From NCBI GenBank assembly GCA_021732285.1, contig JAKFVH010000297.1, positions 1 through 54,848 on the forward strand: DNA of 54,848 nt, written 5' to 3'. Below, piece by piece: positions 42,160 through 50,971 of this stretch (position 1 is the first letter of the stretch; each line of letters starts with the position of its first letter). The stretch is from Reyranella sp. (lineage in GTDB: Bacteria; Pseudomonadota; Alphaproteobacteria; Reyranellales; Reyranellaceae). The notes under the pieces were generated by a model that did not search any database, had not been told where the DNA came from, and worked only from the letters and a program-made list of their open reading frames with translations. The translations under genes were made by a program, and so were the position numbers.

Positions 42160-44148
42160 TCAGAGCCCTCCCCGCGCAACGCGCACATAGTGCCCGGGCG
42201 TGGTCTCGGTCCAGAACACCTGGTTGGTCGGATCGTCGCGGAACGGCTCGGGCCAGGCCGTCGGATCGGACGCCTTGCCTTCCATCAGCGCGCCGAGATC
42301 GAGGCGGGCGTTGGGATCGGGCACGGGCACCGCCGACAGCAATGCCTTGGTATAGGGATGCAGCGGGTTCCTGAACAGCTCGCCCGCCGGCGCCAGTTCG
42401 ACCAGGCGACCGGCGCACATCACGGCGATGCGGTCGGCGATGTAATCGACCACCGCGAGATTGTGCGAGATGAACATGTAGGTGAGACCGAGCTGCTTCT
42501 GCAGGTCCTTCAGCAGATTGAGGACCTGCGCCTGGATCGACACGTCGAGCGCCGACACCGGCTCGTCGCAGATCACCATGTCGGGGCGCAGCGCCAGTGC
42601 ACGGGCGATGCCGATCCTCTGGCGCTGGCCGCCGGAGAAGGAGTGCGGATAGCGGCTCAAGTGCCGGCGATCGAGCCCGACCATCTCCATCAGCTCGCTC
42701 ACCATCTCGCGGCGATAGGCATCGTCGCCGATCTTATGGATGACCAGCGGCTCGACCAGGATGTCGTAGACGGTCATGCGCGGATTGAGCGAGCCGAACG
42801 GGTCCTGGAAGATGAATTGCAGCTTGGTGCGGAAGCGGTCGAGGCCGGCGCCTTCCAGCGACAGCACGTCGATCTTGCGGCCCCAATCGTCGAACACGAC
42901 GCGGCCCGCTCCATACTGGGCGTCGCCTCCGTTGGGATCGGCGGAGATGCCGCGCATGAGAATCTTGCTCAGCGTGGTCTTGCCGCAGCCCGATTCGCCG
43001 ACCAGGCCCAGGCACTCGTTGCGCTCGACGTCGAAGCTCACGTCGTTGACGGCGCGCACGGTGCGGGTGGTGCCGCCGCCGGTGAGCTGCTCGAACAGGG
43101 TGTCGGCCTTGCGGATCTTGAAGGTCTTGGAGAGGTGGCGGACCTTCAGGACCGGCGCTTTGGCGTTGAAGGTCTCGGTCGGCTTGGAGACCGCCTTTTC
43201 CTTCAACAGGTGGCCCGTCGCCGCGGTGATCTCGCGGATCGGCTGCAGCCGCTCGCCGGGCGCCATGTCGAAGCGCGGAACGGCGTGCAGCAGCGCCTTG
43301 AGATAGGGGTGCTGCGGATCGCGGAAGATGTCGCGCAGGTCGCCCGATTCGACGACCTTGCCGCGATACATCACCACGACGTCGTCGGCGACGTTGGCGA
43401 CCACGCCGAGATCGTGGGTGATCATCAGGAGCGCCATGCCGAGCTCGGCCTGCAGGTCCTTGATGAGGCGCAGGATCTGCGCCTGGATGGTGACGTCGAG
43501 CGCCGTCGTCGGCTCGTCGGCGATCAAGAGCGCCGGCCGGCAGACCAGCGCCATGGCGATCATGGCGCGCTGGCGCAGTCCGCCCGACAGTTCGAACGGA
43601 TAGGTACGCAGCGCCCGCTTCGGATCGGGGAAGCCCACCATGCGCAGCATGTCGACGGTCAGCGCCTCGATCTCGGGGCGGCCGAGCTTGCGGCCGGACA
43701 ATTGCGCGGCTTCGTTGATCTGGTCGCCGAGCGAATGGATGTTGCTGAAGCCGCCGCCGCCATGCAGTTCGACCGCCTCGCCAATCTGGTCGCCCACCGT
43801 GTGCAACGCCGACAGCGAGGTCATCGGCTCCTGGAAGATGATGGAGATGGCTCCGCCGCGGATGGTCCGCATCTGCGGCCCGGCGCGGTCGAGCTTGGCG
43901 ATATCGATCGGAGCGGCGTTGTTGCGCGCATCGTCGAACAGGATGGAGCCCGAGGAGATGGTCGCGGTGCGCGGCAGCAGGCCCATGATGGCCTGGCTGC
44001 ACACCGACTTGCCCGAGCCCGATTCGCCCACCAGCGCCAAGGTGCCGCCGGGCGGCAGGCTGAACGAGACATGGTCGACGGCGCGCAGCGTGCCTTCGTG
44101 GACTCCGAAGTCGACGGTCAGGTTCTCGACGCGCAGCAGATCTTTCAT
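42160..44148 (-). CDS. Fused ABC transporter ATPase (OppD-OppF type)
   Basis: 662 residues with two complete ABC domains. Domain 1 (about 1-300): [26 protein letters not shown]. Domain 2 (about 335-640): [27 protein letters not shown]. Each is followed by the C-terminal peptide-transporter extension ([17 protein letters not shown]). It energises the OppB/OppC pair. It overlaps the upstream membrane protein gene by 4 bp, tying the transporter to the glycan genes. Confidence 0.95.
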   Translation of the reverse strand: MKDLLRVENLTVDFGVHEGTLRAVDHVSFSLPPGGTLALVGESGSGKSVCSQAIMGLLPRTATISSGSILFDDARNNAAPIDIAKLDRAGPQMRTIRGGAISIIFQEPMTSLSALHTVGDQIGEAVELHGGGGFSNIHSLGDQINEAAQLSGRKLGRPEIEALTVDMLRMVGFPDPKRALRTYPFELSGGLRQRAMIAMALVCRPALLIADEPTTALDVTIQAQILRLIKDLQAELGMALLMITHDLGVVANVADDVVVMYRGKVVESGDLRDIFRDPQHPYLKALLHAVPRFDMAPGERLQPIREITAATGHLLKEKAVSKPTETFNAKAPVLKVRHLSKTFKIRKADTLFEQLTGGGTTRTVRAVNDVSFDVERNECLGLVGESGCGKTTLSKILMRGISADPNGGDAQYGAGRVVFDDWGRKIDVLSLEGAGLDRFRTKLQFIFQDPFGSLNPRMTVYDILVEPLVIHKIGDDAYRREMVSELMEMVGLDRRHLSRYPHSFSGGQRQRIGIARALALRPDMVICDEPVSALDVSIQAQVLNLLKDLQKQLGLTYMFISHNLAVVDYIADRIAVMCAGRLVELAPAGELFRNPLHPYTKALLSAVPVPDPNARLDLGALMEGKASDPTAWPEPFRDDPTNQVFWTETTPGHYVRVARGGL

Positions 44149-44651
44149 ACTTTCTCTTCCTGACCCGCTACCGAGATGCCCATCGCCTTGAGGTTCGCCC
44201 GCGTCGTCTCGCTCAACGGCAGGCCGGTCTGCTCGGCCGCGCGCGCCGCGCGCTCGACCACATCATGGAAGCCGTCGAGCGAGGAATCGAGCTTGACGGT
44301 GCGGCCGCCGGCCGAGCCGACGCTGAGCTGCATCCAGCCGTCGCTGCGATCGCGCTTGGTCGAGAAATAGCTGAGTTTTAGCCGGTCGAGGCGATTCCAT
44401 TCGACAATGGTGCCGGCCGGGCCGTCGGCGCAGAGCGTGTCGGGCCCGAGCACGTAGCGCGTATGGTGACGCAGGGCGGTGCGCGCCAGGAACACGGCGA
44501 ACAGCAGGAAGCCCAACAGCAGGATCAGCGCCAGCCAGCGGTTGACGTCGAGCAGCAGCAGCGGCGCGCCGCACAGCAGCACGCCTACCGCGGCGCGCCC
44601 ATAGTCGGCCAGCAGGGTCTGACGCGGATAGCGCAGATCGGCTGAACTCAA
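44145..44651 (-). CDS. Small membrane protein, hypothetical (PH-like domain possible)
   Basis: 168 residues. Two close membrane helices (about 18-55) are followed by a soluble domain with beta-type sequence (YVLGPDTLCADGPAGTIVEW, DRLKLSYFSTKRDR, GGRTVKLDSSLDGF), a layout seen in YcxB/PH-like membrane proteins. The assignment is weak. It is embedded between the deacetylase and ATPase genes with 4-bp overlaps on both sides, so it should be a working part of this system. Confidence 0.7.
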   Translation of the reverse strand: MSSADLRYPRQTLLADYGRAAVGVLLCGAPLLLLDVNRWLALILLLGFLLFAVFLARTALRHHTRYVLGPDTLCADGPAGTIVEWNRLDRLKLSYFSTKRDRSDGWMQLSVGSAGGRTVKLDSSLDGFHDVVERAARAAEQTGLPLSETTRANLKAMGISVAGQEEKV

Positions 44652-45415
44652 CCGCGACCCCCTCCCGTTGCAAACAATTCATGGGCCGGGCGAATGCGAA
44701 GCCCGGGCATTTTCAGTGCTTTTTGCCACATCGACCTTAGGAAATCCCACGCCCCGCCGTCCATCGCAAGATGGTGACTGAGAACGCCCACGGGCTCGCC
44801 AGATAGGCGCGCCTGGGCCAAAGCGGAAACAAGCGCGTCCAAGGCAGCCGCTTCGCCGACGAAACCGCGGCCACCCTTCCAGTCGATCAAGTCGACGTGA
44901 GTGTTGACCTCCAAAAGCCCCCTCACCGGATGCGTGCGTCGTCGCGCACCGAAGGTCGAGAGGCCGGCAAAGCCGATTTCCGGCAAGGTCGGCACCAGGA
45001 CCGGCGCGATGCGGTTCCAGGGCGGCACCAGCACCGGCAGGGGGCGTGCGCCGAACAGCCGTTCGAGCGCCATGCGGCCGGTGCCCAACTCGCCCAGCAC
45101 CAGCATGGCCGGCCGCTCGGTGCCGAGCTCGATCTTCTTGTTGTCGCCGGCCGCAGCATGATTGACGTGCGCGTATCCGTGCTGAAGCACGTCGACCCCC
45201 GGCTCACCCGCCAGCCGGTCGGCCAGCGCCTGTGTCGCCTTGGCCGGCACGACGGCAAGCGCCACGGGCGCGCCGGTGTCGCGATGGATCGCCAGCAGCC
45301 GCTCGAGCGCGGGCCCGATATCGGCGGCATCGTCGTCGCGCCACCACAGATCGGCCATGCGGCCGGCCTGCGACCAGCGCGCCGCTTCGTCCAAAAGATC
45401 TGCCCAAGTGCTCAT
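44648..45415 (-). CDS. Polysaccharide deacetylase-like protein
   Basis: 255 residues from ATG 45415 (MSTWADLLDEA), fixed by the ATGA overlap. WWRDDDA (NodB motif 1-like Asp pair) and HGYAHVNHA (metal-binding His pair, motif 2) match the NodB/CE4 fold; VPPWNRIAP fits motif 3. Such enzymes remove acetyl or other acyl groups from glycans using a metal. No signal peptide, so it would act in the cytosol on a precursor. Confidence 0.8.
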   Translation of the reverse strand: MSTWADLLDEAARWSQAGRMADLWWRDDDAADIGPALERLLAIHRDTGAPVALAVVPAKATQALADRLAGEPGVDVLQHGYAHVNHAAAGDNKKIELGTERPAMLVLGELGTGRMALERLFGARPLPVLVPPWNRIAPVLVPTLPEIGFAGLSTFGARRRTHPVRGLLEVNTHVDLIDWKGGRGFVGEAAALDALVSALAQARLSGEPVGVLSHHLAMDGGAWDFLRSMWQKALKMPGLRIRPAHELFATGGGRG

Positions 45416-46536
45416 CTGACCAACAGCCGATGCAATAGCGCCGCGGTCTTCGGGCCGCCATCGACGTCGCACGGCGCGAAGCTTCTAAGCGACGAGCCGG
45501 CAAGCGCCCGACCGACGGCATCAGCCAGGCTCTGCGCGGAGAGTGTGTCCGGAGGTACCACGGCCACCATGCCGCGCTCGGCGAGCGCCTGGGCGCGATC
45601 AGCCTGCTCAGTCTCGCGCGCGGTGGCGAAGGGCACGAGCACGGCACGATCGGCGCAGCACAGGGTCTCGATGGTCGTGTTGTAGCCGGCCTGCGAGATG
45701 GAGAGCGTGGCGTTGCGCAGAAGCGTCGTGAAGTCGGGCCGGGCCGTTTCGACGATGATGCCCGGCTCGCGGCCGAGTATCGCGCGGTCCTGTGCCGGCA
45801 GGTTCTCGCCTACCAGCAATCGCCAGGGGCGATCGGCCAGCACCGTCTTCGGCCGCGCCGCGATGGCAGCCTTGAGCAAAGGCGCGCCGACGGCGCCGCC
45901 ACCCACCGACACGACGACCTCGTCCTTGCCCGCGGCGCCCTGCATCCCCTGCGCCAAATCCCGCTCCGAGACATAGCCGGTGTAGAAGGCACGCTCCTTG
46001 ATGCGCGCCCATCCGGCGAAGCTTCTCTCGAAAGGTACGAGCCGGGGGTCACCGTGGATCAGCACGGCATCGAAGCGATCCAGGAGCTCGACGGCCTCGG
46101 CGACCCTTTCCGGCCCGGCGCGGCGCACCACGTCGCGCACCGAGCATGCGATCAAGGACCCGCGCGCGGCCTCCAGGAGTGGCAGCAATTCGAAGCGCAG
46201 CCTCGTGCGGCCAAACGGGAACTGCTCGGTGAGCACGACATCCGGCGCCTCGGCGCGCAGCAGGCCGAGCAGGGCCTCGGTGCGCTGGCGCTGGAAGGCG
46301 TCGTCGACGGGCGAGCCGTCGAGCCGGGCGAGATCGCGCAGGCTTTCGTCGGCCGCACGCAGCGGCGGGAGCTGGTGGAAGCGCACGCCGTCCAGCACCA
46401 GGCCTGCGACCGGCGCGCCGCCCGAGACCAGCAGCACGTCGAAGCCGCCGGCCACCAACGCGCGCGCCAGCACGGCGGCACGACGCAGATGGCCGATGCC
46501 CAGCAGATGCTGCACATAGAAGAAGACGCGGCTCAT
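45412..46536 (-). CDS. MurG-like (GT-B) glycosyltransferase 1
   Basis: 374 residues from ATG 46536. The N-terminal glycine loop QHLLGIGHLRRAAVLARAL and C-terminal donor-site ISQAGYNTTIETL match GT-B enzymes of the GT28/MurG kind; VVVSVGGGAVG opens the C-terminal domain. Substrates are unknown, likely a nucleotide-sugar donor and a lipid or glycan acceptor. It has 4-bp overlaps on both sides. It is related in layout to the 424-residue enzyme at 49515-50789. Confidence 0.85.
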   Translation of the reverse strand: MSRVFFYVQHLLGIGHLRRAAVLARALVAGGFDVLLVSGGAPVAGLVLDGVRFHQLPPLRAADESLRDLARLDGSPVDDAFQRQRTEALLGLLRAEAPDVVLTEQFPFGRTRLRFELLPLLEAARGSLIACSVRDVVRRAGPERVAEAVELLDRFDAVLIHGDPRLVPFERSFAGWARIKERAFYTGYVSERDLAQGMQGAAGKDEVVVSVGGGAVGAPLLKAAIAARPKTVLADRPWRLLVGENLPAQDRAILGREPGIIVETARPDFTTLLRNATLSISQAGYNTTIETLCCADRAVLVPFATARETEQADRAQALAERGMVAVVPPDTLSAQSLADAVGRALAGSSLRSFAPCDVDGGPKTAALLHRLLVR

Positions 46537-47120
46537 AGCGGCACGTTGAGGCGATCGACCGAGACGCGGCCGTCGGCGTTGGCCGAGAAGAAATGCAGGC
46601 AGCGCCAGTCGAGCTTGTGCGGCGGCCGGCCGATCATGTCCCAGCCGGTCGCGAGCGCCAGCAGGGCGCGGATCGCGGCCTTGTGCGACACGGCCACGAC
46701 GGGCTGGCCGCCGGCGGCGATCGACGCCGTCCACCGGCCGATGCGGGCCATGGCGGCGCGCGGCGACTCTCCGCCGGGCGGCTGGAAGTCGAGCCCGTTG
46801 TTCTCGGCGGCGATGAAAGCCGCGCCCACGCTTTCGCGCAGCTCGGCGATGGTATGGCCTTCCCAGGTGCCGAAGCTCATCTCGCGCAGCGCCGACTCGA
46901 CGATGACCGGCGCCGACGGCTGCAGCAGCTCGGCGGTGCGGCGGGCGCGCTGCAAGGGGCTGCTGAGCCGCTTCCAGCTGTCAGCTGGCGACGGCAGGCG
47001 CCAGGCGCGGGCATCGGCCTCGCCAGCGGCGTTGAGCGGGGTGTCGGTCAGGCCCTGCAGGCGGTGCTCGACGTTCCAGTCGGTGCTGGCGTGGCGCAGC
47101 ACGGCGAAGGGCACGCTCAT
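46533..47120 (-). CDS. Histidine phosphatase family protein
   Basis: 195 residues from ATG 47120. The catalytic LRHASTDWN (His10) replaces the more usual RHG with RHA; SPLQRARRTAELL, REMSFGTWEG and VSHKAAIRALL supply the other active-site residues. The family dephosphorylates sugars or other small molecules, here perhaps a sugar-phosphate precursor of the glycan. It is tightly coupled between two glycosyltransferases. Confidence 0.9.
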   Translation of the reverse strand: MSVPFAVLRHASTDWNVEHRLQGLTDTPLNAAGEADARAWRLPSPADSWKRLSSPLQRARRTAELLQPSAPVIVESALREMSFGTWEGHTIAELRESVGAAFIAAENNGLDFQPPGGESPRAAMARIGRWTASIAAGGQPVVAVSHKAAIRALLALATGWDMIGRPPHKLDWRCLHFFSANADGRVSVDRLNVPL

Positions 47121-48217
47121 CGCAGCCTCGTCAAGGCCGCGGCCAGGGCATGAGCGGCCGCACGCTCGTCGTGTCGGGTATTTACGCGCGCGCGCGCTGC
47201 CTTGCCGAGTTGTGCGCGTGCCTTGGGGTCGTCGAGCAGGCGGGCCGTCGCCGCGGCGAAGGCCGCGGCATCGCCGATCGGCGTCAGCACGCCCGTGACG
47301 CCGTCGGCCACCACCGCGGGCACGCCACCGGTGCGGCCGGCGACGACGGGCAGGCCCGCCGCCTGGGCTTCGAGGAAGGCCATGCCATAGGCTTCGTTGA
47401 TCGCGGGCCACAGGTAAAGGTCGGCCGAGGCATAGGTCGCGGGCAATTCGGCATGAGGCACGATGCCGGCAAAGCCGACGCGCTCGCCAAACGGTTCCAT
47501 CATCGCCTCGACTTCGGCGCGCGCCGGCCCGTCGCCGACCAGCAGGGCGCGCCAGGGCCTGGCCTTCAGCTGGCCGAGCGCATCGGCAAGCACGCGATAG
47601 GATTCGAGTTTGTCGCGCGTTCGCATCATGCCGACGCTCAGCAGCAGCGGCGGATCGCTGGCCGCGCGCGGCGCCAGGTCGAACGGTCGCGTGTCGATGA
47701 AGGGCGGCAACCAGACCTGATGCGCGCCCGGCCGCAGCCGCGCCTTCACGCCGGCGACGTCGCGCGGATTGACCGTCAGCACCAGGTCGGCGGCGGCAAG
47801 GGCGCGCTCGACAGCGCGATGGCCGAGCCGCGTCGAGCCCTGCGCGCGGCGCGGCGCGTGCGAGGCCTCGACCAGCACATAGGGTACGCCCAGCGCCCGG
47901 GTGACGATCGGGCCCAGCCAGTCGGGCTTGCGGTAGTAGCAGTGGTAGGTGAGCCAGAGATCGAACCGTTCGGGATGACGCGCTGGCAGGGCGCGCCAGC
48001 GCGCGATCAGCCGTTGCGCCTTTGTGCGCGCGCGTCGCTCGAGGGCGAGATGGTCCTGCGGTTGGGGCACGCCCGGGGCGACACGGCTCAACGCAGGCAT
48101 CACCACGGTGTGGCCGAGCCGGCGCAGCAGGCGCCTCAGCCCGCGCGCCATCTCGCGATCGCCCGAAGGGATGGGACTGTCCGGCGACTTGAGCGGCGTG
48201 TGCAACAGCACGCGCAT
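47117..48217 (-). CDS. GT4-family glycosyltransferase 2
   Basis: 366 residues from ATG 48217 (MRVLLHTPLKSPDSP). N-terminal Gly/Ser loop IPSGDREMARGLRRLL; the C-terminal donor domain has LLLSVGMMRTRDKL, LLVGDGPARAEVE and the EX7E motif in EAYGMAFLEAQAAGLP. A retaining GT-B enzyme of family 4 is likely. It starts 2 bases after the next upstream GT4 gene and overlaps the phosphatase by 4 bp. Confidence 0.9.
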   Translation of the reverse strand: MRVLLHTPLKSPDSPIPSGDREMARGLRRLLRRLGHTVVMPALSRVAPGVPQPQDHLALERRARTKAQRLIARWRALPARHPERFDLWLTYHCYYRKPDWLGPIVTRALGVPYVLVEASHAPRRAQGSTRLGHRAVERALAAADLVLTVNPRDVAGVKARLRPGAHQVWLPPFIDTRPFDLAPRAASDPPLLLSVGMMRTRDKLESYRVLADALGQLKARPWRALLVGDGPARAEVEAMMEPFGERVGFAGIVPHAELPATYASADLYLWPAINEAYGMAFLEAQAAGLPVVAGRTGGVPAVVADGVTGVLTPIGDAAAFAAATARLLDDPKARAQLGKAARARVNTRHDERAAAHALAAALTRLR

Positions 48218-48219
48218 GG

Positions 48220-49500
48220 TTACTCCGCCGCCTTTGCCTCCGACAGGATGTCCTGGCCGAGCGCCGAGGCGATCCAGTCGACGCCGGCGTCGAAGGAGAA
48301 GCGCGTGCGCACGGTCTCGGCGGCGCGGTGCGCGAACTGCTGGCGCAGGTCGGGATGGGCGATCAGGCGCGCCAACGCGGCGGCCAGAGCCTCGGGCGCG
48401 CCGGGCGGCACCAGCAACCCGTTGTCGCCGTCCTCGATGAACTCGCCGATCGCGGCGGCGCGGGTCGAGACGATGGCGAGGCCCTGGTGGGCCGCCTCCA
48501 TCAGCACGTTGGGCAGGCCGTCCTGGTCGCCGTCGGCCGCCTTCTTGCTGGCCAGCACGAACAGGTCGGCGCGTGCGAGGGCCGCGAACACCTGCTTCTG
48601 CGGCTGCGCTCCCAGCCAAGTGCAGCGCTCGGCGATGCCCAAGCGATCGGCTTGCGCCTTCAGGAGATCGCCGAGCTCGCCCGCGCCGATATGCTCGAAG
48701 CGCCAGTGCAGCGTCTTGGGCAGCAGGGCCAGCGCGTCCAAAAGGTCGCCGAATCCCTTCTTCTCGACCTTGCGGCCGATCGACAGGATCACGACGGGAT
48801 CGGCCGCGTCGCTGCCGTCGCGCCGCGCCCGCATATGGGTCGGCGCGGGCAGGTGCGCGAAGTCGAGGCCGTGATAGACGAGCTTCACCTTGTCCGGCCC
48901 TGTCTTGTCGGAGGGGGGCGCCAGGGCGCGCAGCCGCTCGGCGCCCATGCTGGTGCAGGTCACGGCCCAGCTGCAGTCGGCGAGCTTTTCCGCCGCCTCC
49001 CAGGGTTCGCTGGTCCAGATGTCCTTGGCGTGCGCCGACACGCTCCACGGCAGGCCGCGCATCAGGGCGGCGTAGCGTGTCACCGACGTCGGCGTATGCA
49101 GGAAATGCGCGTAGAGCCGCTCGATGCCGGCCGGCAATTCCGCCGCCAACACCATTGCCTGGCCCCAGCGGCGCAGGCGGTTGGCCGAGGGATCGCGCCG
49201 CAGGTCAGCGAGGAAGCGGGCACGCGCCGTGCCATAGCCCGGCAAGCGGCGCGCCTTCAGCCAGCCGGCGAAGACGCGGCGTGGATCGTCCTTCAGGTAT
49301 TCCGGCAGATAGACGACGCGGCCCTGCACGCGATCATGCACCGGATGGCGATGCTTGTCGGTCGGCCGGCGCAGCGACCAGATTTCCAGGGCGACGCCGC
49401 GCGCTTCGAGGCCGGCGATCTCCTGGGCGATGAAAGTCTCGGACAGGCGCGGCCAGCCCTTGAGAACGACCGCGACACGCGCGTCGGATGGCGAAGGCAT
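48220..49500 (-). CDS. GT4-family glycosyltransferase 3
   Basis: 426 residues. VVLKGWPRLSETFIAQEIAG is the N-terminal acceptor-side motif of WaaG/WcaL-like enzymes; the donor domain shows ILSIGRKVEKKGFGDLL and DGLPNVLMEAAHQGLAIVS (EX7E region). It is probably a surface or lipid-linked glycan transferase. It lies 14 bases after the MurG-like gene and 2 bases before the next GT4. Confidence 0.92.
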   Translation of the reverse strand: MPSPSDARVAVVLKGWPRLSETFIAQEIAGLEARGVALEIWSLRRPTDKHRHPVHDRVQGRVVYLPEYLKDDPRRVFAGWLKARRLPGYGTARARFLADLRRDPSANRLRRWGQAMVLAAELPAGIERLYAHFLHTPTSVTRYAALMRGLPWSVSAHAKDIWTSEPWEAAEKLADCSWAVTCTSMGAERLRALAPPSDKTGPDKVKLVYHGLDFAHLPAPTHMRARRDGSDAADPVVILSIGRKVEKKGFGDLLDALALLPKTLHWRFEHIGAGELGDLLKAQADRLGIAERCTWLGAQPQKQVFAALARADLFVLASKKAADGDQDGLPNVLMEAAHQGLAIVSTRAAAIGEFIEDGDNGLLVPPGAPEALAAALARLIAHPDLRQQFAHRAAETVRTRFSFDAGVDWIASALGQDILSEAKAAE

Positions 49501-49514
49501 GAAGATCCCGGCGA

Positions 49515-50789
49515 TCAGGTCCTGGCGCGCGCCGGTGGCACGGCCGGCGGCTGAGCGGAGCCGGGCTCGCTCCAGATCTCTTCGAGCGGCGCGGGGCCGC
49601 GATGAGGATGGGCGAGCTGCTTGGCGACCAGGCGCCAGACATTGGGCAGGCCGTCGAGCAGGCCGGGCACCACGACGTCGCTCGGCAGGCCCTGCTGCGG
49701 CAGCTGGCGCAGCGCCGTTGCCATGGCCTGCGGAGCGCGGCCGCGGTCAGCATCGAGCATCTCGATCAGGCCGACATTGCGTGCGGCGCGGGCGCGGATG
49801 AACTGCTCCAGGCGCGGCCTGGTGCGCGGCACGATAATCGCCTTCTTGTCGAACGACAGGATCTCGCAGAAGGTGTTGTAGCCGCCCATCGCCACCACGC
49901 CCGCCGCGCGCTGCATCAGCGCACCGAGATTGTTGGTGAAGGTGAGCGTGCGGATGTTCCTGAACTTGGCCGACCGCTCCTTGAAGGCCTCGCGCTCGGC
50001 GGCCGACATGAAGGGACCGAACACGATCACCGCGCCGTAGGGGATGTGCGGGTCGCTTTCGTAGGCCGCCAGCACCCAGTCGATCAGGTCGGCGCCGTCG
50101 CCGCCGCCGCCCGCGGTGACCAGGATGAAGGGCCCGTCGATCTCCTCCATCTCGTGCGGCACGTCGCTGTGCAAGGGCAGGTCGCGGCGCAGGTAGCCGG
50201 TATAGACCATCTTGTGGCGCACCGACGGCGGCACCTCGATGCCGGTCAACGGCTTGTTGATCTGCGGCAGGCCGTAGATCCAGATCTCGTCGTATAGATC
50301 GCGCAGCGCCGGCACGACGTGCTTGCGCTCCCATTCGGCGGCGAGCGCCGCCGGATCGTCCATGACGTCGCGCAGGCCCAGCACCAGCGGCGTGCCGCGC
50401 TCCTTCAGGAGCTTCAACGCCGGCACGACCTCGCCGCGCAGGCCGGTCGGCTCCTTGTCGACGATGAACAGGTCGGGCCGGTAGATGTCGGCGGTGTCGC
50501 GGATGATCCGGGTCCGCATCTCCAGCGTATGCTCGACGCCGACCCTGAGGTTGGCGGAGTCGTACTCGCCGGTCTCGATTTGCTTCACGACTCCGGGGAT
50601 GCGCACGAAGTCGATGCCCGAGCGGAACTCGTAGGAGCCGATCACTGGCGAGCCCGACACGATCAGGACCGAGACGTTGGAGTCGGCCGCCACCAGGGCG
50701 TTGGCGATGGTCCGGCAGCGGCTCACATGGCCGAGGCCGAAGGAGTCGTGGCTGTAGAGCAGCACACGCTTGGACCGGCTGTTAGGCAT
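49515..50789 (-). CDS. MurG-like (GT-B) glycosyltransferase 4
   Basis: 424 residues from ATG 50789. SFGLGHVSRCRTIANAL is the glycine loop, ILVTAGGGGDGADL opens the donor domain, and VAMGGYNTFCEILSF plus PRTRPRLEQFIRA form the nucleotide-sugar pocket. It is the first gene of the ten-gene operon. The open frame extends upstream to 50960 but that part lies in the divergent promoter region and lacks coding character. Confidence 0.9.
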   Translation of the reverse strand: MPNSRSKRVLLYSHDSFGLGHVSRCRTIANALVAADSNVSVLIVSGSPVIGSYEFRSGIDFVRIPGVVKQIETGEYDSANLRVGVEHTLEMRTRIIRDTADIYRPDLFIVDKEPTGLRGEVVPALKLLKERGTPLVLGLRDVMDDPAALAAEWERKHVVPALRDLYDEIWIYGLPQINKPLTGIEVPPSVRHKMVYTGYLRRDLPLHSDVPHEMEEIDGPFILVTAGGGGDGADLIDWVLAAYESDPHIPYGAVIVFGPFMSAAEREAFKERSAKFRNIRTLTFTNNLGALMQRAAGVVAMGGYNTFCEILSFDKKAIIVPRTRPRLEQFIRARAARNVGLIEMLDADRGRAPQAMATALRQLPQQGLPSDVVVPGLLDGLPNVWRLVAKQLAHPHRGPAPLEEIWSEPGSAQPPAVPPARART

Positions 50790-50971
50790 GCGGGCGTATC
50801 TCCTTGCCGAAGCGCGTCCTGCCCCGACCGGTGTATTCGGCCGGACTATGCCATAATGGGCGGGACACGCGAACCCCTCTCGCAATGCAAAATATCGAAT
50901 GTAATCAAGGCACTGATCTAATATAGGAGAGAGGGGCGCCGCAGCACCTGGGGCTTCCACCGCGGATATTG
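50790..50971. promoter_or_regulatory. Divergent promoter region of the glycan/transport locus
   Basis: This 182-base gap separates the minus-strand ten-gene operon from the plus-strand ABC operon. It holds the most A/T-rich stretch of the locus (50885-50925) including TAATAT at 50919-50924, a possible plus-strand -10 box without a clear -35 partner. Shared control of both sides is likely but not shown. Confidence 0.5.
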
